Assembly (NCBI GenBank): GCA_964392725.1
Contig: CAYMPW010000005.1
Coordinates: 1 to 64,000, forward strand
Source: CAYMPW01 sp964392725
Lineage (GTDB): Archaea > Thermoplasmatota > Thermoplasmata > Methanomassiliicoccales > Methanomethylophilaceae
Reading direction: 5' to 3'
DNA length: 64,000 bases
The position numbers were made by a program, and so were the translations under genes. Under the pieces are notes generated by a model that was not told the origin of the DNA, did no database searches, and saw nothing but the letters and a program-made list of their open reading frames with translations. This document shows positions 24,390 through 31,806 of the stretch, piece by piece. The first letter of the stretch is position 1. Every line of letters starts with the position of its first letter.

Positions 24390-25457
24390 TTGAGTCGTAA
24401 ACTGTTCACGGTAGGGCCCGTAAATGTAGAACCTGAGGTCCTACAGGCAATGACTAAACCTATGATCACACACCGTTCTAAAGAGTACAAACAACTCCAC
24501 GGCGGAATCGTCGAGAAAATAAGAAAAGCACTCGACACCGATATGGATATTTTCCTTGTGGGTGGTTCCGCATCCGTTTTGCTTGAAGGAGCAATCAGAA
24601 ATGGTGTGCAGTCCAAATCCCTCGGTCTTACAAACGGTTCTTTCGGTGAAAGATCCATAGAGATCGGTAAACTCAACGGTAAACAGGTTGAAACTGTCAA
24701 AGTCCCTTGGGGGAAAGCAATCAAACCTGCAGACATTGAAGGTAAAGTTACAAAAGATATCGAAGCAGTCCACTGGGTTAGCAACGAATCTTCAACAGGT
24801 GTTTTCAGTGATTCTTTGGCTCTTGCAGAAGAAGTAAGGTCCCAAAACTCTGACGCGCTTGTTATGATTGATGCAGTAACATCCGCTTTTGCTATGGATT
24901 TAAACATGAAAAAACTCAATCCCGACTCTCTTGTATTCGGAACCCAGAAAGCATTGGCACTCCCTCCAGGATTGGCTGTAATGGCAGTCAGTGAAGAACT
25001 CATGGCCAAAGCTGCAACTGTAAAAGACAGGGGTTTCTACACAGATTTCCTTAAACTTAAAAAGAACGCAAACGATGATTATGCGCTCACTACACCTCCT
25101 GTATCTCTTATGTATGCTCTTGATTTCCAGTTAGATCGCATTCTTTCTGAAGGAATGGCATCCAGATACAAAAGACATCAGGAAATGGCCAACCTTGTAG
25201 GAAAATGGGCATCAAAATACGATGGTCTGTTCCCAGAAGAAGGATACAGATCCAACACAATCGGAGTCATAAACCGTGGCTCACTCGATTTCGATAAATT
25301 CCACGCAGCTCTTAAATCCAAAGGATATGAAATTTCCAATGGATATGGAGAGGTTAAACAAACAACTTTTAGGATTGGACACATGGGAGACATTACGCCC
25401 GCAAGGTTGAATGAACTTCTGTCCGTAATGGATGAAACAATGGAGGAGATGCAATGA
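24390..25457 (+). CDS. Class V aminotransferase, serine/alanine-glyoxylate type, probable phosphoserine aminotransferase role
   Basis: A 355-residue PLP enzyme with the lysine in F-G-T-Q-K-A-L-A-L-P-P-G near 183-194 and the N-terminal V-G-P-V-N-V-E-P motif. By sequence it is of the alanine-glyoxylate/serine-pyruvate group; archaeal members next to serA are thought to act as phosphoserine aminotransferase, as in methanogens. The TTG start at 24390 is supported by GAGGGAG 4 nt upstream and by the first residues matching the family. The stop overlaps serA by 4 nt, so the two serine steps are coupled. Confidence 0.85.
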   Translation: MSRKLFTVGPVNVEPEVLQAMTKPMITHRSKEYKQLHGGIVEKIRKALDTDMDIFLVGGSASVLLEGAIRNGVQSKSLGLTNGSFGERSIEIGKLNGKQVETVKVPWGKAIKPADIEGKVTKDIEAVHWVSNESSTGVFSDSLALAEEVRSQNSDALVMIDAVTSAFAMDLNMKKLNPDSLVFGTQKALALPPGLAVMAVSEELMAKAATVKDRGFYTDFLKLKKNANDDYALTTPPVSLMYALDFQLDRILSEGMASRYKRHQEMANLVGKWASKYDGLFPEEGYRSNTIGVINRGSLDFDKFHAALKSKGYEISNGYGEVKQTTFRIGHMGDITPARLNELLSVMDETMEEMQ

Positions 25458-27034
25458 AGATACTGGTATCAGACGCCCTTTCTGAAGAGGGTTTGAAAAT
25501 TCTCAACGATTCCGGCATTCCTGTGGATGTCAAAACCGGTTTGAGCGAAGAAGAATTATGCGGAATAATCGGTGAATACGACGGACTTATTATCAGGTCT
25601 GGAACAACCGTTACAAAGAAAGTCATTGACAGCGCCAAGAATTTGCGCGTAATCGGACGTGCCGGTGTAGGTGTAGACAACATAGATGTTCCTGCAGCAA
25701 CCGACCGCGGCATCCTTGTCATGAACACACCCTCTGCAAACATCGTGTCTGCAGCAGAACACTCATGCGCAATGATTATGTCTTTGTGCAGAAACATCCC
25801 CTTCGCACACGATTCTGTTCACAAAGGTGAATGGAAAAGATCCAAATACACTGGTATCGAACTTAACGGAAAGACTCTCGGTATTATCGGAGTCGGACGT
25901 GTCGGTGGAGAAGTTGCAAAACGTCTCAAAGCATTCAACATGACCATGATCGGATATGATCCTTTCCTTCCAAAAGAAGTCGCAGACGACATCGGAGTCA
26001 GGCTTACAGATCTTGAAGAAGTAATTTCAAAATCCGATATCATGACAATCCACACACCTCTTCTTCCCGATACAAGGAACATGATCAGTCTTCCCCAATT
26101 CAAAAAGATGAAACCCAACGCATTGCTTGTTAACGTTGCACGCGGAGGAATCGTCAGTGAAGATGACTTATACACTGCATTGAAAGAAAACATCATTGCA
26201 GGTGCAGCATTCGATGTATGGTGCAATGAACCTTTGTCCGAAGATGAACAGAAACTCCTTGAATTGGAAAATCTTATCACAACACCTCACCTTGGAGCAA
26301 GTACAGTTGAAGCACAGGAAAGAGTTGCAGTAGAAATTGCTGATTACATGGTAAAATACCTTACAGACGGAATGATTGTCAGTGCAATTAACGCACCCCG
26401 TGGCAAACTCGACCCTGAACTCGAACCCTTTGTACCTCTTGCAGAAAGGCTTGGTATTTTCGCTCATCAGATTAATGGTAACAAACCAATCAACGAACTC
26501 AATGTAACATACTGCGGAGCTCTTTCCGAAGCAAACACAAAGATGTTGACAGTTTCAGTTGTTACCGGAATTCTCAAGAATATCATCGGTGGAGAGAATG
26601 CAAATGTAATCAACGCAAATGCAATTGCAAAAGCAAAAGGCATTGTGATTACAGAAAGCAAGAGGGAAGTTTCAGAAGTTTATGCAAACGCAATCGAAAT
26701 CAAAATCAAATCAGGTTCTGAATGCCGCACAGTATCCGGAACCGTATTTGCAAACATCCCTAGGCTTACAGCAGTTGATGATATTTCATTCGAAATACCT
26801 TTCAACAAGGATATGTTGTATCTCAGATACACTGACATCCCCGGAGTAGTCGGTACAGTCGGTAGTATACTCGGAGATAAAGGCATCAACATCAGTCAGA
26901 TGACCGTTGGTACCAACGATAAAAACGTTGCAACAATGGTTTTGACTCTCGATCACGAAGTCGACGAAGAGGTTCTTAATGCCCTCAACAACGTCAAAGG
27001 CTTCGAAGAAGTCAAGTTTATTGACTTGGTCTAA
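25454..27034 (+). CDS. serA: D-3-phosphoglycerate dehydrogenase
   Basis: First enzyme of serine synthesis, oxidising 3-phosphoglycerate with NAD. The 526-residue form has substrate and nucleotide domains (G-R-A-G-V-G-V-D-N near 72, G-V-G-R-V-G-G near 145, catalytic His in T-P-H-L-G-A-S-T near 280), an intervening allosteric domain (about 315-450) and a C-terminal ACT domain (about 453-526), where serine usually inhibits. 3-Phosphoglycerate is also the product of the RuBisCO cluster at 47.5-51.2 kb. Confidence 0.95.
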   Translation: MKILVSDALSEEGLKILNDSGIPVDVKTGLSEEELCGIIGEYDGLIIRSGTTVTKKVIDSAKNLRVIGRAGVGVDNIDVPAATDRGILVMNTPSANIVSAAEHSCAMIMSLCRNIPFAHDSVHKGEWKRSKYTGIELNGKTLGIIGVGRVGGEVAKRLKAFNMTMIGYDPFLPKEVADDIGVRLTDLEEVISKSDIMTIHTPLLPDTRNMISLPQFKKMKPNALLVNVARGGIVSEDDLYTALKENIIAGAAFDVWCNEPLSEDEQKLLELENLITTPHLGASTVEAQERVAVEIADYMVKYLTDGMIVSAINAPRGKLDPELEPFVPLAERLGIFAHQINGNKPINELNVTYCGALSEANTKMLTVSVVTGILKNIIGGENANVINANAIAKAKGIVITESKREVSEVYANAIEIKIKSGSECRTVSGTVFANIPRLTAVDDISFEIPFNKDMLYLRYTDIPGVVGTVGSILGDKGINISQMTVGTNDKNVATMVLTLDHEVDEEVLNALNNVKGFEEVKFIDLV

Positions 27035-27043
27035 ACATATTTT

Positions 27044-27063
27044 CCTTCCCCTCGCGGGGAAGG
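27044..27063 (+). terminator. Hairpin terminator after serA
   Basis: CCTTCCCC (27044-27051) pairs with GGGGAAGG (27056-27063) across a 4-nt TCGC loop, 9 nt after the serA stop, followed by ATTAAAATCTTT. Confidence 0.6.
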
Positions 27064-27096
27064 ATTAAAATCTTTAACAGTATCAAGGGGAATAAG

Positions 27097-27480
27097 ATGA
27101 ATTCGATAATTACCGTAGAAGATCTTTCAACATCTATTGTGAACAGCATTAATGATAGTGGTATGCAGGAAGAACAAGCACTTTCTTTAGCACAGCATGT
27201 TTTGAACTTTTTCGGATATTCTGACAGAATTATCGACAACGTTTTGGAACCTGAAGATCGCGATGCATTCTATATGTTGGAAGACGCGGGAATTCTTACA
27301 ACCGAAAGAGAGGAAACAACCCTTTATGACGGAAGAGAATGGAGAATTCATTATTGGCTTTTCAAACGCGATAAGATTCTCAACTTGATGAAAGCAATTC
27401 AGGAAGAGGCCAAAGTAGAAGTCGAAGAAGAATCCATATATGCGGATCTTCCCGATGATATTTGGAGTCGTGGGGAATAA
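27097..27480 (+). CDS. Conserved archaeal protein, perhaps DUF6015
   Basis: A 127-residue acidic protein with a helical N-terminal half (L-A-Q-H-V-L-N-F-F-G-Y near 38-48) and a winged-helix-like middle (M-L-E-D-A-G-I-L-T-T-E-R-E near 61-73) with an aromatic W-R-I-H-Y-W-L-F strand. It resembles small Thermoplasmata proteins I associate with DUF6015, but I am not sure of the family number. No catalytic motif is visible. Located alone between serA and the helicase gene; a GGGG-rich ribosome site precedes it. Confidence 0.6.
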   Translation: MNSIITVEDLSTSIVNSINDSGMQEEQALSLAQHVLNFFGYSDRIIDNVLEPEDRDAFYMLEDAGILTTEREETTLYDGREWRIHYWLFKRDKILNLMKAIQEEAKVEVEEESIYADLPDDIWSRGE

Positions 27481-27528
27481 TTTTCCAACTTATAATTTCT
27501 TAAATAGTTTCGACGTATAGTGTGAACT

Positions 27529-29412
27529 ATGGATATCTTTCCTTATGAATACAGAGGAAATCAAAAAGAGTTGGTTTCTTTCATCAGAAAAGCCGTTGAA
27601 AACGGGCAATCTGCTGTAATTGAATCTGGTACAGGTTCTGGAAAGACTATCTGTGCATTAACCGGAACAATCGAGACGGCTAAAGAAAACGGATGCAAGG
27701 TTATTTTTCTTACGCGTACGAAATCTCAACAGAAACAAGTAATGATTGAGCTAAAGGCGTTATCAAAGATTATTCCGATTTTAGGAGTTCCAGTACAAGG
27801 ACGTTCCTTGGATACCTGTCCTGTTATATTTTCAGATGAATCTGCATCGATCGGAACGCCAGAGGAATTATCCCATTTATGTTCAGAATATAAGAAGATG
27901 AACAATGGTGTGTGCCAGTGTGAATATTTTTCAAATATGAAAGCTGCCAACATCTTGGAAGTAGAAACATTTTGTAGAACAAATGTTCCAACATCTGAAG
28001 AGTTTGCACAGTATTGTTTGGACAAAGGATGGTGTCCATACGAGATGTCTAAAATATTGTTGGCATCGGCAGATGTTGTCGTAGCACCATATCCTTTTGT
28101 ATTCATGCCCCAGGTATTGTACCATTTCTCACAATGGTTAAACATACCTTTGGAGCGCATGGTTTTCATAACAGACGAGACTCACAATCTCCCAGATTAT
28201 CTTCGTGAGGTTTTGTCTTTTCAATATACGCGTAAAGCTACTGATCTCGCAGAGGCCGAAGCAAGAGAATGGGGAGATCCAGAATTAGTTGACGGTCTTT
28301 CCGTATCTGATTTTATTTCCGTATTTAGAGAAGTTATGGATATGGCACGCAGAGAGTACATGATTGATGACGATGGAGAATTACCACCTGGATTTATCGA
28401 AGAAGAGCTCATGTCTCGTTTAGGTTTAATATCAACAAAATTATTTCGTGTATTCCATAATTTGAAGGAACTTGGTGAAAAAATAGCAGATGAAAAAAGA
28501 TCCCGGAAGAAACTTCCGCGTTCCTATATTCGTTCTATGGGAAGATTTTTGTCTGCTTGGGTTTCAGTCGATGAAAGTTATGTTAAATTAATCGTAGGTG
28601 ATGAAAAACCCCGGTTCGAAGCTTTCTGTATGGATCCTGCAATGTCTGCAGGACCTTTACGCTACTGTAGAGCCTCAATTCAAATGTCTGGTACATTGGA
28701 ACCTATGACTTCATACGTTGAAGAATTGGGGTTAAAAGACGCAGTGTATCAAAGGTTTGGAAATGTATTCTCAGAGGACAATCTTCTGGTACTTTCAAAA
28801 GATGATGTTTCTACAAAATATGATGATTTATACACAGACGAATCCATGGTTCCCAGAATCTGTGATGATATTGTTTCAATTTGTTCAGCAGTTGAGAAAA
28901 ATACAGCTATATTTTTCCCATCATATTCGTTTATGGATAGAATTTTAACCACGGATATTCTGAAAAGATTGAATAGGAATGTAATCTTCGAGAAGAAAGG
29001 GATGCATCAGAACGAATTGATGAATGCCGTAAAAGATTTTTCAAACACATCCGGTAGCATTCTTTTTGCGGTTTTTGGAGGGAGAATAAGTGAAGGTTTG
29101 GATTTTCCCGGAGATACAATGGAGATGGCAATTTTGGTTGGAATACCATATCCAAAGCCAACACAACGTCACAAAGCATTGGTGAGGTATTACAATTATC
29201 GTTATGGAAATGGTTGGGAACATGTGGGAACGGTGCCAACGGTTAGAAAAATGAGACAGGCCATCGGTCGTCTAATAAGGTCTGAAACAGATAGGGGCGT
29301 AGCAATCATTTTAGATCGTAGGGCTGAAAATCTTCCAGGTTTGGATGTGATTGTAAGTAAAAATCCCGCTCTTGCAGTAAAAATATTCTTTGAGAAGACC
29401 AACAATATTTAA
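27529..29412 (+). CDS. xpd: XPD/Rad3-family DNA helicase
   Basis: A 627-residue superfamily 2 helicase with 5'-3' polarity expected, used in DNA repair. Walker A G-T-G-S-G-K-T is at 34-40. A cysteine cluster between 97 and 169 (including W-C-P-Y-E at 168-172) forms the iron-sulfur domain. Motif II reads D-E-T-H (216-219) rather than the usual D-E-A-H. Motif VI is R-Q-A-I-G-R-L-I-R near 582-590. TATA-like elements about 25-35 nt upstream suggest a leaderless start. The next small gene follows by 23 bp. Confidence 0.9.
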   Translation: MDIFPYEYRGNQKELVSFIRKAVENGQSAVIESGTGSGKTICALTGTIETAKENGCKVIFLTRTKSQQKQVMIELKALSKIIPILGVPVQGRSLDTCPVIFSDESASIGTPEELSHLCSEYKKMNNGVCQCEYFSNMKAANILEVETFCRTNVPTSEEFAQYCLDKGWCPYEMSKILLASADVVVAPYPFVFMPQVLYHFSQWLNIPLERMVFITDETHNLPDYLREVLSFQYTRKATDLAEAEAREWGDPELVDGLSVSDFISVFREVMDMARREYMIDDDGELPPGFIEEELMSRLGLISTKLFRVFHNLKELGEKIADEKRSRKKLPRSYIRSMGRFLSAWVSVDESYVKLIVGDEKPRFEAFCMDPAMSAGPLRYCRASIQMSGTLEPMTSYVEELGLKDAVYQRFGNVFSEDNLLVLSKDDVSTKYDDLYTDESMVPRICDDIVSICSAVEKNTAIFFPSYSFMDRILTTDILKRLNRNVIFEKKGMHQNELMNAVKDFSNTSGSILFAVFGGRISEGLDFPGDTMEMAILVGIPYPKPTQRHKALVRYYNYRYGNGWEHVGTVPTVRKMRQAIGRLIRSETDRGVAIILDRRAENLPGLDVIVSKNPALAVKIFFEKTNNI

Positions 29413-29435
29413 AAGAGTTAATCTTGCATGGGTGT

Positions 29436-29696
29436 ATGGAAATTCTAGTTGATGAGGGTGTTGTAAACCTTATTCAGTCTGAAGGAGTAGATTATCGCGT
29501 TTGTACAGCATGCATGGGTCCTGCATTGGTTCCCGTAACTGTAAAAAGACAAAAAGAGTCCGATATCAAAATACCAATCGGAGATCACTTTTTGTATATT
29601 TCCCGTATTCAAGCGCAGTATACCAATCATATAACTCTTGACATGGTATATGAAGACGAAGATATCGACAGTTGTCCTGCATTTTATCATTATTGA
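29436..29696 (+). CDS. Small protein of unknown function
   Basis: An 86-residue protein with a C-T-A-C segment near 23-26 and a third cysteine near the end, suggesting possible metal or disulfide chemistry but not a full zinc ribbon. ATG 29436 was chosen because ATATTTAAA (29405-29413) sits about 26 nt upstream, though that element lies over the end of the helicase gene. It overlaps the convergent ThiI-like gene by 7 bp. I do not recognise the family; being a real gene rests on start placement and frame length. Confidence 0.5.
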   Translation: MEILVDEGVVNLIQSEGVDYRVCTACMGPALVPVTVKRQKESDIKIPIGDHFLYISRIQAQYTNHITLDMVYEDEDIDSCPAFYHY

Positions 29697-30316
29697 ATGA
29701 GTGTTGCACTGTCCGCCGTTTCTTTGGCAAGCCTTTCCAGATCTAATTTACTTTCAAAATTGGAAATTTTATCTGGTTTTGCTTCTGTAATTGGTTTTAC
29801 AGGAACTAACGTACATCCTTTAGCAGGAAGTATTGAAATTTCATATGTGCCGATTTCTTTTCCAAGTGCTTCAATTTCCAACTTGTCCCATCCGATTAGT
29901 GGGCGAATAACAGGAAAATCTAAACCTGTATTTTCAGCACGGATATTTTTCAGAGTTTGTGATGCAACCTGTCCCAACGAATCTCCCATGATGATTCCGG
30001 CAGCTCCAATATTTTTAGCAAATTCACGAGCAGTGCGTTGCATCATTCTTTTGCACATAACACATTGATAGTTATTATCGCATGTTTCGGATATGGCTGT
30101 TTGGTTAGATCCGTGGTTTGCAGTGTACAATTTAAACTCTTTGCCGGTGAATTTGTTTAGTTGATTTGTTAAAGAAATTATTTTCTCTTCAGCTGCCTCG
30201 TCCGCATATGGGCTATTGTCCATATGCAATAGTACGACTTCTGCACCCATTTTTGACATAATATATGCTGCAACGGGAGAGTCTATTCCATCAGAAATCA
30301 AAGCTACAAGTTTCAT
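29690..30316 (-). CDS. ThiI-like sulfurtransferase domain protein (no THUMP domain)
   Basis: A 208-residue PP-loop ATP pyrophosphatase equal to the catalytic C-terminal domain of ThiI. The PP-loop reads S-D-G-I-D-S-P at 8-14, with Asp where most members have Gly (S-G-G-x-D-S), and the second half carries C-M-C-K near 85 and G-C-T-L-V-P-V-K-P near 167, the ThiI-type cysteine site. The THUMP and ferredoxin-like tRNA-binding parts are missing. Likely role in 4-thiouridine in tRNA or in thiamine sulfur transfer. Last gene of a fully overlapping four-gene operon. Confidence 0.8.
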   Translation of the reverse strand: MKLVALISDGIDSPVAAYIMSKMGAEVVLLHMDNSPYADEAAEEKIISLTNQLNKFTGKEFKLYTANHGSNQTAISETCDNNYQCVMCKRMMQRTAREFAKNIGAAGIIMGDSLGQVASQTLKNIRAENTGLDFPVIRPLIGWDKLEIEALGKEIGTYEISILPAKGCTLVPVKPITEAKPDKISNFESKLDLERLAKETADSATLIQ

Positions 30317-30489
30317 GTATTGAACCTTCCGCCACCAATTCCGCCGTACTCAGATTCTTCGTATCCGCCGTCATCATCCGCCATGATCATTGTGTAAAGT
30401 GCCTTTACAAAATCTTTTAAATCACTGATTTCGGATTTGAGGCTGGTAACTTCTTTGCGAAGAGATTGAATTTCTTGTATGTCATTCAT
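30313..30489 (-). CDS. 58-residue coiled-coil microprotein between csl4 and the thiI-like gene
   Basis: An open frame of 58 codons with ATG at 30489 and TGA at 30315-30313. Its start overlaps the csl4 stop (ATGA) and its stop overlaps the thiI-like start (ATGA), the same coupling used by the whole operon. Residues about 5-35 are a heptad-like helix (L-R-K-E-V-T-S-L-K-S-E-I-S-D-L-K), followed by an acidic and glycine-rich tail with repeated G-G. It has no recognised family and is short enough to be missed by ordinary gene calling. Confidence 0.75.
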   Translation of the reverse strand: MNDIQEIQSLRKEVTSLKSEISDLKDFVKALYTMIMADDDGGYEESEYGGIGGGRFNT

Positions 30490-31049
30490 ATCTGTACGTC
30501 ACCATAGTCATCGGCGAGTTTTCTGCTAAATTTGCGGTTGCATTTAGAACAGAAGAGCTGGTTACTTCCTTTTTTTACAAGTTCTGTTTTGCATGTTCCG
30601 CAAAGTGAACGTACAACACCGAGGTGATCTTCTTTAGTTGTAAGTTGAAGTGCAGGTTTAATCGCAGTAACTTTTGCACGAATCATATCGCCTTTTCTAA
30701 GTTCTTTTGCAACATCGTCTGTATACCCAGCAGATATTTTTGAAACATGAATTGTTGCGTAAAGTTCACCGCCAAGACCTCTTTCTGTGCCTTCTTTGGC
30801 GATAACATCAGCGGTTGCCATGGTGTTGCGAATATCTGCAACTATTGCGTATACTATATCTCCATTTTTAAGAATGTTCGGGGGATTTGGAGAGATTACC
30901 CTAGCTACGCATTCATCATCATCGAGTTCAAGTACTCCAATCTGTGATGCGTAGATTATTCCGTTGTTAGCGAATGTTCCGTCTGATGCGAGGTATTCTT
31001 CTTCAACCGCAACCTCGTCACCGGGAAAAACTTCCTTTTTACTTGTCAT
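30486..31049 (-). CDS. csl4: Exosome RNA-binding subunit Csl4
   Basis: Cap subunit of the archaeal RNA exosome, 187 residues. N-terminal domain with the P-G-D-E-V-A-V-E-E-E-Y segment (about 9-19), S1 RNA-binding domain in the middle (about 55-145), and a C-terminal zinc ribbon (C-G-T-C..F-C-S-K-C-N, about 149-171). ATG 31049 with GGTGA seven nucleotides upstream is chosen; a GTG at 31058 overlapping the upstream stop is the alternative. Second gene of the coupled operon; rrp4 and rrp41/42 are not nearby. Confidence 0.9.
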   Translation of the reverse strand: MTSKKEVFPGDEVAVEEEYLASDGTFANNGIIYASQIGVLELDDDECVARVISPNPPNILKNGDIVYAIVADIRNTMATADVIAKEGTERGLGGELYATIHVSKISAGYTDDVAKELRKGDMIRAKVTAIKPALQLTTKEDHLGVVRSLCGTCKTELVKKGSNQLFCSKCNRKFSRKLADDYGDVQI

Positions 31050-31054
31050 AAATG

Positions 31055-31648
31055 TCACCTTATGTTGACCACGATAATGTCAACGCTCTGATTTGTCTTA
31101 TTGTGGAATGAGAATGTATGTGGGATATTGTACTTATAAGTTTTACGAGATATTATCTCACGACCTTTGGATTCCACGTACTTATCCAAAAAATCGGATG
31201 TTTTGGCCATATGGATGGAATAAACACAAGGCGAAAGTTCCATGGCTTTGTCTAAAAAAATACGGTCTGCACGGCGGTTTTGACAACCAAAAGGAGGATT
31301 CATAAAGATTGTATCCGCTTCTTCCGTAACGTCGTGAATATCAGACAATTCAAATTCAACATCTATCTTTAGACGTTTAGAATTTTCTTTCGCAACATCT
31401 AATGCGGATTTGGAAATATCAAACCCTTTTACCATCCCTGCCCCCATTAGTGCAGCGCCTATGGAAAATATGCCTGTGCCACATCCAAGATCAACAACTT
31501 TCATACCAACAACATCTCCCGCCCCATATGCATTGAATAAAATATCGGATGCGATCACAGAAGGGGTAGGGTATTGTTCCAAGGAAGGATCAGGATTACG
31601 AAAAGGCTCCACTGATTCCAATGAGATCTCCAAATCCTTTTTCTTCAT
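31055..31648 (-). CDS. METTL5-like RNA N6-adenine methyltransferase
   Basis: A 197-residue Rossmann-fold methyltransferase with the L-E-Q-Y-P-T-P segment near 23-29, SAM loop D-L-G-C-G-T-G near 53-59 and catalytic N-P-P-F-G near 118-122. This matches the COG2263/METTL5 group, which methylates an adenine of small-subunit rRNA in eukaryotes together with Trm112; no Trm112 gene is in the operon. First gene of the METTL5-csl4-microprotein-thiI unit, divergent from the glutamate-synthase-like gene. Confidence 0.85.
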   Translation of the reverse strand: MKKKDLEISLESVEPFRNPDPSLEQYPTPSVIASDILFNAYGAGDVVGMKVVDLGCGTGIFSIGAALMGAGMVKGFDISKSALDVAKENSKRLKIDVEFELSDIHDVTEEADTIFMNPPFGCQNRRADRIFLDKAMELSPCVYSIHMAKTSDFLDKYVESKGREIISRKTYKYNIPHTFSFHNKTNQSVDIIVVNIR

Positions 31649-31732
31649 ATTATGTAGATGTGATTTTGGTTTTTGATTATTTGGGTGATTTGCCTATTTT
31701 TTCGCCCGTTCAAAAACCATCAACGCAATTAT

Positions 31733-31801
31733 GTTTAAATCCATAATAGTAGAATACACCCATAAGCGATTGCAACGGACAAAACCGTTGTCCGCAGGTG
31801 A
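31733..31801 (+). promoter_or_regulatory. TATA box and alternative leader hairpins before the glutamate-synthase-like gene
   Basis: GTTTAAAT (31733-31740) would start transcription near 31762, leaving a 45-nt leader. In it CAACGG (31773-31778) can pair with CCGTTG (31785-31790), or CGGACAA (31776-31782) with TTGTCCG (31788-31794); the two stems exclude each other. The second ends directly before the AGGTGA ribosome site (31797-31802), which can itself pair in AGGT-GAA-ACCT. Suggestive of translational control. Confidence 0.42.
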
Positions 31802-31806
31802 AACCT

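Noticed and set aside
24359..25009. A 216-codon frame opposite the serine aminotransferase
   Set aside because: Antisense to a complete PLP enzyme and extending over its promoter; serine/leucine-rich shadow with no start signal.
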